DNA of 64,000 nt, from positions 1-64,000 of the forward strand of contig CAMVEB010000006.1 of the NCBI GenBank assembly GCA_947166385.1, given 5' to 3'. Positions 54,330 through 63,149 of this stretch are shown here, in pieces. The notes below the pieces were generated by a model. The model did not search any database. It was given only the letters and a program-made list of their open reading frames with translations, and was not told where the DNA came from. This stretch comes from an uncultured Clostridia bacterium. Lineage in GTDB: Bacteria > Bacillota > Clostridia > Christensenellales > Aristaeellaceae. Within the stretch, counting starts at the first letter, position 1. Each line of letters begins with the position of its first letter. The translations under genes were made by a program, and so were the position numbers.

Positions 54330-56375
54330 ATGAGGAAACTGACTGCACTGTTGCTCTGCGCCCTGCTGACTCTGGCCCCGACCCTGACCCCGGTCCTGGC
54401 CGAGGGTGGCGCGATTATTGACGGACGATGGCTGAATGCTGACATCCAGGGAAATGTGACCGAGGACACCTCTGCCGTGCTCAAGGACAACTTCGGGCTG
54501 TTTGTCAATAAGGATTGGATTCTGCAGGCGAAGATCCCTGCTGGCGAATCCACGGCGGGCACGATGGAGGATGTCATTCGCATGCTGAAAGACCGGCAGA
54601 TCGCCCTGATGAAGGATGACAGTCTCACCGGCCACGACGCCGAGCTGGTACACAAGCTGTACGCGCTGGTGTCGGACTGGGAATACCGCGACGCCCAGGG
54701 CGTGGAACCTGCCATGCCCGTCATCGAGGCGCTTCGAAGCATCGACAGCCTGGAGGCCGTCACCGGCTACCTGTGTGACAGGAGCAATCTCAAGCGGAAC
54801 TATCCACTGGTGATGAGCGTCGGCGCTGATTTTACCGATCCGGATATCTACATCACGCAGATCGGAACACCCTCCCTGATGCTCAGGGATTCTGCGGAAT
54901 ACACTGAGCGCACCCAGGCCGGTGAGCTGTACTACACCCAGTATGAGCAGCTTGGAACTTATTTACTCACGCGGCTGGGCTACAGCGAGGACGAGGCCGC
55001 CCAGGTGATCGGGAACGCCTTCGCCATGGATGCGCTGATGGCTGAGCACATCAAACCCATGGCGACGCACTACCAGGCGGACTATTTCGCCAGCCTCCTC
55101 AACTACTACACCCCGGAGGAATTGGAGGCGCTTGCGGGCGACTTCCCGATTCTGGACATGCTCCAGGCTTTCGGTTATCAGGTCAGCCAGCGCTTCCTGG
55201 TCACGGAGCCCGATTACATCGCCGCGCTGCCGGAGCTCTACACGGAGGAAAACGTCGCGCTGCTGCGGGATTGGATGACGCTGAAGGCGGCGCTGTCCAT
55301 GGGCACTATGCTGGACCGTGAGACGCATAAGCAGGTGGAGGCCATCTCGAACGCCATCATGGGCATAACTGGCGAGACCAGCGATGACGACAACGCGCTG
55401 CAGACAGTGCTGAACTTATTGCCCGTGCCTATGGATAACCTGTATGTCCAGGCCTACTGCACCGAACAGCAGCGCCAGGATATGCTGAACATCATTGAGG
55501 ACGTTGCAGCCTACTATCGAACGATGCTGGAATCGGTGGACTGGCTGGGTGACGAGACCCGAGAGAAAGCCATCGAAAAACTGGATAATATGCGCGTCTA
55601 TGCGGTCTATCCGGACGAATTGGGTGACTGGTCGGCACTGAACTTCGCTGGGATCGAGGACGGCGGCAGTCTGCTGGCGGCGAACGCAGCGGTTCAGGGT
55701 TATGTAAATGCCCTCCAGTCGGATAAGATCGACACCGCTGTGAACAAGGACAAGTGGGATCAACTGACGATGCAGACAGCGCAGGTCAACGCGATGTACA
55801 ATCCTCAGAACAACTCCATCAACATCTTGGCTGGAATCCTCAGCGGCGAGATTTATAACGAAAATATGAGCTATGAGCAGAAGCTGGGCGGCATCGGCAC
55901 GGTCATCGGCCACGAGATCAGCCACGCCTTTGACACCAACGGCTCGCAGTTTGACAAAGACGGCGCGATCGCCAACTGGTGGACGGCGGAGGATTACGCG
56001 GCTTTCCAGGCGCGGGCGGCCAAACTGGCGGCCTGGTATGACGGTTTCATTCCATGGGAAGGCGCAAATTACTCCGGCCGGCAGGTGCAGACCGAGGCCA
56101 TTGCGGACATGGGCGGCATGAAGGCTCTGCTCGCCATCGCCGCGCAGCAGGATAATTTCGATTACGACGCCTTCTTCCGGCAGTACGCCACCGTCTGGCG
56201 CATGCAGTCGCTGCCTGCGTATCTCGTTACGCTGGCCGCGCAGGACACACATCCGTTGCGCTATCTGCGGATCAACGCGACGTTGGCGCAGTTCGACGAA
56301 TTTATCGACTTCTACGGCATCCGGCCCGGCGACGGCATGTACATCGCACCGGAGGATCGGGTGGCTGTGTGGTAA
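54330..56375 (+). CDS. Secreted M13 family metallopeptidase (neprilysin/PepO-like)
   Basis: The 681-residue protein has a signal peptide (T-P-V-L-A-E), an N-terminal helical M13 domain, and the zinc site H528-E-I-S-H532 with the third ligand in E589-A-I-A-D593, the M13 signature. C-terminal residues R-Y-L-R-I-N fit the family. It cleaves peptides outside the cell. AAAGGAGG seven bases upstream is inside the end of the ImmA fragment. Confidence 0.92.
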   Translation: MRKLTALLLCALLTLAPTLTPVLAEGGAIIDGRWLNADIQGNVTEDTSAVLKDNFGLFVNKDWILQAKIPAGESTAGTMEDVIRMLKDRQIALMKDDSLTGHDAELVHKLYALVSDWEYRDAQGVEPAMPVIEALRSIDSLEAVTGYLCDRSNLKRNYPLVMSVGADFTDPDIYITQIGTPSLMLRDSAEYTERTQAGELYYTQYEQLGTYLLTRLGYSEDEAAQVIGNAFAMDALMAEHIKPMATHYQADYFASLLNYYTPEELEALAGDFPILDMLQAFGYQVSQRFLVTEPDYIAALPELYTEENVALLRDWMTLKAALSMGTMLDRETHKQVEAISNAIMGITGETSDDDNALQTVLNLLPVPMDNLYVQAYCTEQQRQDMLNIIEDVAAYYRTMLESVDWLGDETREKAIEKLDNMRVYAVYPDELGDWSALNFAGIEDGGSLLAANAAVQGYVNALQSDKIDTAVNKDKWDQLTMQTAQVNAMYNPQNNSINILAGILSGEIYNENMSYEQKLGGIGTVIGHEISHAFDTNGSQFDKDGAIANWWTAEDYAAFQARAAKLAAWYDGFIPWEGANYSGRQVQTEAIADMGGMKALLAIAAQQDNFDYDAFFRQYATVWRMQSLPAYLVTLAAQDTHPLRYLRINATLAQFDEFIDFYGIRPGDGMYIAPEDRVAVW

Positions 56376-56441
56376 TCCGACATGCGGCGGCGCGGGAAAC
56401 CGCGCCGCTGTAACCTTGCGGAAAGAAAGGAACATAAACTC

Positions 56442-56765
56442 AAGTCGGATCACAGGCTGCCGGGCGAGATGCTCGCGATGGCGGCGACCACCATCGTGGA
56501 GAATTGCCCTGAGGAGCGGCGCACGGAGGTCGTGGAGAAAACACGCCAGACATACGCCATGCTGAAAAAGCAGCATCCTTTCCTGACGGATGAAAACGAT
56601 ATGTCGCTTGTCGCCCTGATGATCATGGCGGGCAAAGATCCCGTACAGGCGGCTGAAGAAGCGGAAAGACTTTTTCAGGCCATGATGAATGATTATAAGA
56701 TCGGCTCGGACGTTGCTCAGTCAGCAGCCATGGTCCTTGCGCTTTCCGACAAGCCCGCGGACCGG
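56442..56765 (+). pseudogene. DUF4003-like protein fragment
   Basis: About 108 codons resemble the central part of DUF4003 proteins (H-P-F-L-T-D-E-N-D near 47 and D-V-A-Q-S-A-A-M-V-L-A near 88). There is no proper N-terminus and the frame continues into sequence antisense to the GNAT gene. It is a relic between the M13 gene and the GNAT gene. Confidence 0.5.
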
Positions 56766-56825
56766 AAGAACCATTTTCTCCCCTTCATGCACTTCACCCC
56801 ACCGGCGGTTTCGGCCGCTTATGGA

Positions 56826-57290
56826 TCACTTGCCCGTCGGAATGGCTTCATGAAGGCTTTTGTTGCGGTAGTTCAGATCTGTTCTCAGGGAATAGCCCTG
56901 CTGTTCCCAGAAAGTGTTGGCGGCCTCGTTGTCCTTGAATACCAGACCGAATATTTTGTGGATCCCTTCTTTTTTCAGAGCCTCCTCAGCCAGAGCGGTC
57001 AGGTGGGCGGCAATACCCATCCGGCGGTATGCCGGATGAACGCACAGATGATGGATGATAGCCCGCCGTCCGTCATGCCCGGTGAGGATCACACCGATGA
57101 TCCGGCCGTCCTGGACGGCGGCGAAGCAGGTTTTCGGGTTGCGTTTCAGGTATCTTTCGATTCCCTCGCGGGAATCGTCGACCGGATTCAGCGCGCGCCG
57201 GCTTTGCTCCGTGCTGTTCCATAGTTCATAAATCGCGTCGTAATCATCGATGGTGACTTGTCTGACCGTGTAGTCTCTGTTGTCTTGCAT
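56826..57290 (-). CDS. GNAT family acetyltransferase
   Basis: The 154-residue protein has the acetyl-CoA loop V-H-P-A-Y-R-R-M-G-I-A near 89 and the C-terminal N-x-x-A-x-x-F-W strand typical of GNAT enzymes. GGGAGG precedes the ATG at 57290; the longer frame to 57473 adds an implausible N-terminus. The acceptor is unknown. Confidence 0.9.
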   Translation of the reverse strand: MQDNRDYTVRQVTIDDYDAIYELWNSTEQSRRALNPVDDSREGIERYLKRNPKTCFAAVQDGRIIGVILTGHDGRRAIIHHLCVHPAYRRMGIAAHLTALAEEALKKEGIHKIFGLVFKDNEAANTFWEQQGYSLRTDLNYRNKSLHEAIPTGK

Positions 57291-57519
57291 CTGATAACCT
57301 CCCTGGTAGGAAAAAAACTGCAGCAAATCAAACGCAGATCGCTGACAGAATAATAGCATCTGCGGGACCTGCTGTAAACGTTCCCGATTTGAAAAATAAT
57401 AAACAATGATCGTAATAATAGTGATGTTTGGAAACACGAAATTCGTTCTCCATCCCTCAGACGGAAAAGACAAATCCGAACAGAAAAAACACTGCGAAGA
57501 TGATGTTGAAAAACCTTGA

Positions 57520-59843
57520 AAAACCGATTATTCCATCGGCGCGACAGTGACCTTCAAAGTGGTCAACGGCGCCTGGGACGACGGGGAAACGGCAGACAAA
57601 ACCGTCACGCTGAGCGGATACGAGGACGAAAAGCTGAAGCTGGCTTCCGGCGATATTCCGGCGGTGGGTACCAATCCGGGCACGGGATTCAAGGCGGGCA
57701 GCTGGAATGAGACGCCGTCCACGGCAACAGAGTTCGAAAACGGATCCACAAACCTTATACCTACACCTATGCGCAGAAGGCAACCATCAGCGCGACAGTG
57801 ACCTTCAAAGTGGTCAACGGCGCCTGGGACGACGAGGAAACGGCAGACAAAACCGTCACGCTGAGCGGATACGAGGACGAAACGCTGAAGCTGGCTGCCG
57901 ATGAGATCCCGGCGGTGGGTACCAATCCGGCTAAAGGATACAAGGCCGGCGACTGGGATGTGACGCCGTCCACGGAAACGGAGATTACAGAAGATACGAT
58001 TTATACCTATACGTATGCGAGGAACATCGCCACCGTGACCTTTAAAGTGGTCAACGGTGCCTGGAATGACGAAACAAAGACTGACAAAACCGTCAAGCTC
58101 ACCGGAATCGAGGGCGAAACGCTGAAACTGGCTGCCGACGATATCCCGGCTGTCGGTTTATACCCGAACGCGGGATACAGGGAGGGCGGCTGGACCGTGA
58201 TGCCGTCCGTGGAAACGGCCATCACAGGATATGTGACCTACACCTACAGGTATATTGAGACCGCGGCGGAGAAGACCGACATAACGATTACATTCAGGGT
58301 CGAGAACGGCTCCTGGGATGACGGAACAAATGAGGATATTACCGTCAAGCTGAACGGGTACAGTTATGAGATTCAACAGCAGGCGGTCAAGGCGATCCCG
58401 GCAGTAGGCGGCAAACCGGCTTCCGGATGTAAAGCTGGCGCCTGGAAAAGAGTACCCTCTGCAGAGGTAATGCCCGCTGATCAGGATATCTATGTATATG
58501 CTTATCAGGTCAAAGAGAGTGTGATCTCCGAGTCCGAAGCCGGGAACCTTGTGATCTACGGCCTGGAGAAGTCCTATGATTATATCGGAAAGAAAGTAAT
58601 AAAGCCGCATTTCTACGTGATGGATGAGAGCCGGGGCGTAGTGCTTTCGAAAAGCACGGATTATACTGTAAAATATAAAAATAACAAGTATGTCGGTTGG
58701 GCTACGATTGAAGTGACCGGCAAGAAAAACTATCAAGGCAAGAACGCAAAGGCGAAATTTGAGATTGTGGATCCTTTGGACAGGGCAAAGGCCGAGGAGG
58801 TAAAACTCCTGCCGGGAGTGAAGAACATCAGTAAGATAGGAGGATCATTCGTTTATAACGGCGTGCCGCAGTACCCGGGGACAATAGACATTAAAATGAC
58901 CGACAAATCAACGGTTACATTCACCCATAGAGGCGGCGGTGTGTACACTTGTGACGGAGATGCAACGGTTCTCATCACTGTCGGCAACAACGTGAATAAA
59001 GGCAGCAGCGCAGTCGTAGCAGCCGTCGGTGCCGACGGGAAAGTGAAAACGGCGTCTTTTAAAATCGACCCGGCCGAGATCTCCGGGGCGATCGTTCCGG
59101 AGAATCTGGAAGCGATCTGCAGTGTTAAAGGCAGCATACCGGATGGTTTCACCGTGCACTGGAAAAACGGGAACGGCGAAGCTGTGGAATTGCTGCTGGG
59201 CCAGGATTACACCGTTACATATTCAAAAAACAAAGCTCCCGGAACGGGAAAGATCACGATAAAGGGAAAGGGGAATTTCAAGGGCAAGAAGGAGGTATAC
59301 TTTACAATCGCCCCGTTTAAAGCCACGGAAATTGCCGCAGTGAATGCATACGGAGGATTAAAAGTTAAATCAGTGAAGGTTACGGTTCTGGATCCGAATG
59401 GGTTTGCAATTAATCCAAAGAATCTGAACGTACAGGTGCTGGATGCGAACGGAGTTCCGAAGGATCTGAAATCCCAGCTTCAGGCCGGCGAGAAGATTAC
59501 AGTCGTTGTTACAAGTAATAATCAATCAGTCGTTGTGATCGATGGGGACGGCTTGAGAACCACGATGACGGTGGGAGGCATTAATTTCGGTAAAGTCAAG
59601 GTCGACGCGAAACCACTGACAGTAACCTACACCGGGGAGCCGATCGAACTGACGGATGAACAGATCGCTTAGATAGTTATTTCCACAAAAACTGAAAGAC
59701 TCGTTCACGGAAGAGATTTTGAAATCGTCGGATATGCAAATAATGTGAATAAAGGCAACATGACTGTTACTGCGCAGGGAATTGGAAGATACAGCGGAGT
59801 GAAATCGTTCAAGGTCAAGATCGTAGCCAAGAGCTTGGAGTAA
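57520..59843 (+). pseudogene. Repeat-rich surface/secreted protein, multiply disrupted
   Basis: Three to four 75-residue repeats of InlB/Listeria-Bacteroides type (T-V-T-F-K-V-V-N-G-A-W) are followed by Ig-like/MBG-type repeats. No signal peptide or start codon precedes the first repeat; an in-frame TGA lies just before it. A frameshift near 57745-57757 separates repeat 1 from repeat 2 (the main frame runs from 57798). An in-frame TAG at 59670-59672 is followed by 56 more codons of good MBG-type sequence to a TAA at 59841-59843. The gene is decaying. The intact ancestor was probably a cell-surface protein. Confidence 0.8.
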
Positions 59844-59862
59844 AGGGGAACGGTCGGAAACA

Positions 59863-59901
59863 CCGGGGACGGCCCGTCTCGGTCCCGTCCCCTGGTTTTT
59901 T
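59863..59901 (+). terminator. Rho-independent terminator
   Basis: CCGGGGACGG (59863-59872) pairs with CCGTCCCCTGG (59885-59895), followed by a T run. It lies 20 bases after the repeat-protein stop. Confidence 0.85.
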
Positions 59902-59950
59902 GCCTTCTTTTCCCGAACCGTTTTCTTCTTATGTTACGGAATGAACCTAC

Positions 59951-59998
59951 CTGCGGCTTCGGCCGCGTTTTTTTCTTTGCACAGCCCTCGTGGCCGCT
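59951..59998 (+). repeat. Dispersed 48-bp repeat with embedded terminator, copy 1
   Basis: The unit begins with a GCGGC-TTCG-GCCGC hairpin and a T run, then a conserved tail (CAGCCCTCGTGGCCGCT). It differs from copy 2 at 62542 by one T in the run and one base. Confidence 0.8.
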
Positions 59999-60131
59999 CA
60001 GTGATTCTATACAGGATTCTCTGTCCTTGGCAGCGAATCTTAAAAGGGTTGGAATGGACTGTTCCGGTTCTCTTCGGAACGGAAGACGTGGCACACAGAA
60101 GACCGAAATAAAATCATCATCGGAGGCGCGC

Positions 60132-61868
60132 ATGAGGATATTGCTGAAACCCATTGACGAAACCAACCGCGAGGCCGTTCTGGCCCTTTCCGTGCGGGAG
60201 GATCAGCCCTTCGTTGCAACAAATGAGGTTTCCCTGCGGCAGGCGGAGGAGACCAATCAGGAGCATCCGGGCGTGGCGCGTCCTTTCGGAATCTATGCGG
60301 ATGACCGGCTTGTCGGTTTCTGCATGTTTGCCTTCGCGCCGGAGGCGAGAGACCCGGAGGATCGCTACTGGCTCTGGCGGTTTATGATCGACAGAGAGGA
60401 ACAGGACAAGGGCTATGGCCAGGCCGCTTTGCGGGAGATCATGAAGTATTTCTGTGACAACGGCGCGGATCGGCTGTATCTGTCTACGGAACCGGAAAAC
60501 GAACGGGGCCTCCATGTGTATCACAAGGCCGGATTCCGGGAGACCGGCGTCATCAGCGATGAGGAAGCTGTTCTGATGCGGATGCTGAAGGGCCCCAACA
60601 GAACAATCAGGGAGTTTTACGGCGTTGATGTGAACAGCCGCCTGAGGGTGAAGGGCAAAAAAGGATACGGCGTGAGCATCGCCGTCTTCGACGGAGAGGA
60701 TCTGGACACTTATTGTGCGGGCAGCGGACGCTTCTCCCGGGATTTCCCGGTGAACCCGGATATGCTGTTCCAGGCGGGCTCCGTGTCGAAAACAATGTTT
60801 GCGCTGACGCTGCTGCGCTATGTGGACAGGGGACTGATCGATCTGGATGCGGATATCTCCGGGGTCGTGCCGGAATTTGTCAGAAAGGGTCCGATGACCT
60901 TCGCCGCCCTGCTCAGCCATACGGCGGGCTATAACGTGTACGGCTTCCCCGGCTACCGGGCGGATCATGAACCGCTCTCCCTCGAAGATGTGCTGAATGG
61001 CAGGGGCAATACGGCGAAGCTCAGAAGGATCCGCCCCTTTGGAAAACAGCATATGTATTCCGGCGGCGGCATTACCCTGGCCGAGCTCGCGTTCACGCGG
61101 ATCACCGGAACGACGCTGCGGGAGGCCTTCCGGAAGGAGGTCGCTGAGCCGCTCGGCCTGAAGCGGACGGGCTTTTTCCAGCCGCTGGACGAGGAACTGA
61201 TTGCCAATGCCGCCTTCGGGGGCAGACTGGCCGACCGGGAAGATCCCGCCCATGGTTATCACTATTATCCGGAGCACGCCGCGGCGGGTCTTTGGACCAC
61301 GCCCACGGAACTGGTCACGATTGGCCTCGCCCTTTCCGGGAGCTACCGGAAAGGCGGTCTGCTCAAAAAAGAGACGGCCCGGCGGATGCTGACGCCGGTC
61401 ATGGACAGTTACGGACTCTGCGTTTACAATCTCAGGGGGGATATCGGCTGCCACGGAGGCTGGAACGAAGGATTCCTGACGGAGTGGTGGTTCTCCCTGC
61501 GGGAGGATCTTTGTGTGGCCAGCATGATCAACCGGACCGCGGATGCCTTGGCGGAAGAAAACTCGAAGCTTGCGCTGGATCTGTTCCAGACCGTGGAAGA
61601 GGATCTGGCCGATGAGCCGGGCAGGCGGAGCCTGAAAGCGCTGTGCGGCAGATACGGGCATCCCGCGGATGCCGGTTCCTGCGTGGCTGAGGTTTTCATG
61701 CAGAACGGAAAGCTGTACGCGAGGTGGATGGACGCGGAAGGCGGGGAGTTCACCGCCAGGCTTTATCCCGTCGGGAAGAAATCCTACGGCCGCAGGGGCG
61801 GCCTCGAGAAGCTGACCTTCGGCAAGGACTGCCTGATGTACGGTCAGCACACCTGCGAAAAACTGTAA
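60132..61868 (+). CDS. GNAT acetyltransferase fused to a class C beta-lactamase-like serine hydrolase
   Basis: GGAGG precedes the ATG at 60132, giving 578 residues. Residues 1-155 are a GNAT domain (Q-D-K-G-Y-G-Q-A-A-L acetyl-CoA loop near 96). Residues about 170-500 are a beta-lactamase/transpeptidase-like serine hydrolase with S217-V-S-K220 as the S-x-x-K motif, Y-S-G-G near 315 in the Y-x-N position and H-G-G near 440 in the K-T-G position. No signal peptide is present. A C-terminal beta segment of about 70 residues follows. The two activities in one cytoplasmic chain suggest acylation and deacylation of a related substrate; that is inference. Confidence 0.82.
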   Translation: MRILLKPIDETNREAVLALSVREDQPFVATNEVSLRQAEETNQEHPGVARPFGIYADDRLVGFCMFAFAPEARDPEDRYWLWRFMIDREEQDKGYGQAALREIMKYFCDNGADRLYLSTEPENERGLHVYHKAGFRETGVISDEEAVLMRMLKGPNRTIREFYGVDVNSRLRVKGKKGYGVSIAVFDGEDLDTYCAGSGRFSRDFPVNPDMLFQAGSVSKTMFALTLLRYVDRGLIDLDADISGVVPEFVRKGPMTFAALLSHTAGYNVYGFPGYRADHEPLSLEDVLNGRGNTAKLRRIRPFGKQHMYSGGGITLAELAFTRITGTTLREAFRKEVAEPLGLKRTGFFQPLDEELIANAAFGGRLADREDPAHGYHYYPEHAAAGLWTTPTELVTIGLALSGSYRKGGLLKKETARRMLTPVMDSYGLCVYNLRGDIGCHGGWNEGFLTEWWFSLREDLCVASMINRTADALAEENSKLALDLFQTVEEDLADEPGRRSLKALCGRYGHPADAGSCVAEVFMQNGKLYARWMDAEGGEFTARLYPVGKKSYGRRGGLEKLTFGKDCLMYGQHTCEKL

Positions 61869-61895
61869 GATCATGATGGAGAAGGAGGAAGATTC

Positions 61896-62513
61896 ATGAA
61901 AGTTCTGATGATCAACGGCAGCCCGGACAGCAAAGGCTGCATCGCCACGGCGCTGAATCTGGCGGCGGAGGTTCTGAACAGGGAAGGAATCGAAACGGAA
62001 ATCATCCACGTCGGCAACAAGGACATCCGGGGCTGTATCGCCTGCATGCGCTGCAGACAGACCGGTCAGTGTGTATTCAATGATCTGGTCAATGAAACAG
62101 TCCCGAAGCTGAAGGAAGCGGACGGGATCATCATCGGTTCACCGGTCTATTACGGTATGCCGAACGGAACCGTGCTTTCCTTTATGCAACGGCTTTTCTA
62201 CAGCTGCGGCTGCGATCTGCATATGAAGGTCGGGGCGTCTGTGGTGTCCTGCCGCCGCGGAGGAAACAGCGCCACCTTTGAGATCATGAACCAGTTCTTC
62301 GGGATCAACGGGATGCCGACGGTCCCCAGCACTTACTGGAATGATGTTCACGGGTACAGGGGGGAAGATGTGCTTGCGGATGTGGAAGGCGTGGAAACCA
62401 TTCGCAACCTGGCAACCAATATGGCCTTCCTGATTAAATCCATACAGGCGGGAAAAGAACAGATCGGGAAGCCGGATGTCAGGCATACCCAGTTTATGAA
62501 CTTTATCAGGTGA
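61896..62513 (+). CDS. Flavodoxin-like NAD(P)H-dependent FMN reductase
   Basis: The 205-residue protein has an N-terminal flavin phosphate loop (I-N-G-S-P-D-S-K-G), G-C-I-A-C-M-R-C near 46 and G-S-P-V-Y-Y-G near 86, as in the flavodoxin/iron-sulfur flavoprotein family. It probably reduces quinones or other acceptors. The three-Cys stretch may bind iron. GGAGGAAG precedes the ATG, 28 bp after the serine hydrolase. Confidence 0.88.
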   Translation: MKVLMINGSPDSKGCIATALNLAAEVLNREGIETEIIHVGNKDIRGCIACMRCRQTGQCVFNDLVNETVPKLKEADGIIIGSPVYYGMPNGTVLSFMQRLFYSCGCDLHMKVGASVVSCRRGGNSATFEIMNQFFGINGMPTVPSTYWNDVHGYRGEDVLADVEGVETIRNLATNMAFLIKSIQAGKEQIGKPDVRHTQFMNFIR

Positions 62514-62541
62514 TAATTCTCCTGTTCACGGAGGACCCCAT

Positions 62542-62588
62542 CTGCGGCTTCGGCCGCGTTTTTTCTTTGCGCAGCCCTCGTGGCCGCT
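62542..62588 (+). repeat. Dispersed repeat with embedded terminator, copy 2
   Basis: This copy is 47 bp and nearly identical to 59951-59998. It lies 29 bp after the reductase stop, so the hairpin and T run probably terminate that transcript. Confidence 0.8.
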
Positions 62589-62694
62589 TGTATTCACGGC
62601 TTTCTTTTTGCGCCGTTTTATGCTATGATGAAGTAAACATGGGGCAAGGGACAAATGAACAGGCAGGGAGATACGCGAAGGAGAGTGCCACAGA

Positions 62695-63147
62695 TGAACG
62701 CTGCGGAGAGATTCCATTTCGATGAGAGAACTCAGGAAATTCTGGAACACCTGACCATCCCGTTTGCCATTTATCAGTACATTGACAAATCTGAAAAAGG
62801 TCAACGATACCGCCGGGCATCAGGCGGGAGATCAGTATCTGCGCGATGCCTGCAAAGTGATCTGTGATATTTTTAAGCACAGCCCTGTTTTCCGGATCGG
62901 CGGGGATGAGTTCGCCGTGATCGCGCAGGGGGTGGATTATGCCCGCCTCGAACACCGGCTGGACGAAATGCGGGATTATAACAGGGATGCGTTGCAATCC
63001 GGCGGCATTGTGATTGCCTGCGGGTCGGCGAAATATGAGAACGATCCGTCTGTCGCCGCGGTGTTTGAGCGCGCGGATCATCAGATGTACGGGAACAAGA
63101 ACGAGTTGAAAGCGATGAAGCCGGGATTTCTTCCCGCGGAGAGATGA
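62695..63147 (+). pseudogene. GGDEF (diguanylate cyclase) gene with internal deletion
   Basis: AAGGAGAG and the ATG at 62695 open a frame like the N-terminus of clostridial PAS-GGDEF proteins (F-H-F-D-E-R-T-Q, then F-A-I-Y-Q-Y-I-D-K), but it joins, out of frame near 62795, the second part of a GGDEF domain (K-K-V-N-D-T-A-G-H and the intact active site R-I-G-G-D-E-F). The PAS core and first strand are missing. It is probably not functional. Confidence 0.75.
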
Positions 63148-63149
63148 AA

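Noticed and set aside
60117..62009. 630-codon open frame on the minus strand
   Set aside because: It is antisense to the GNAT-serine hydrolase gene and has no recognisable domain or ribosome binding site.
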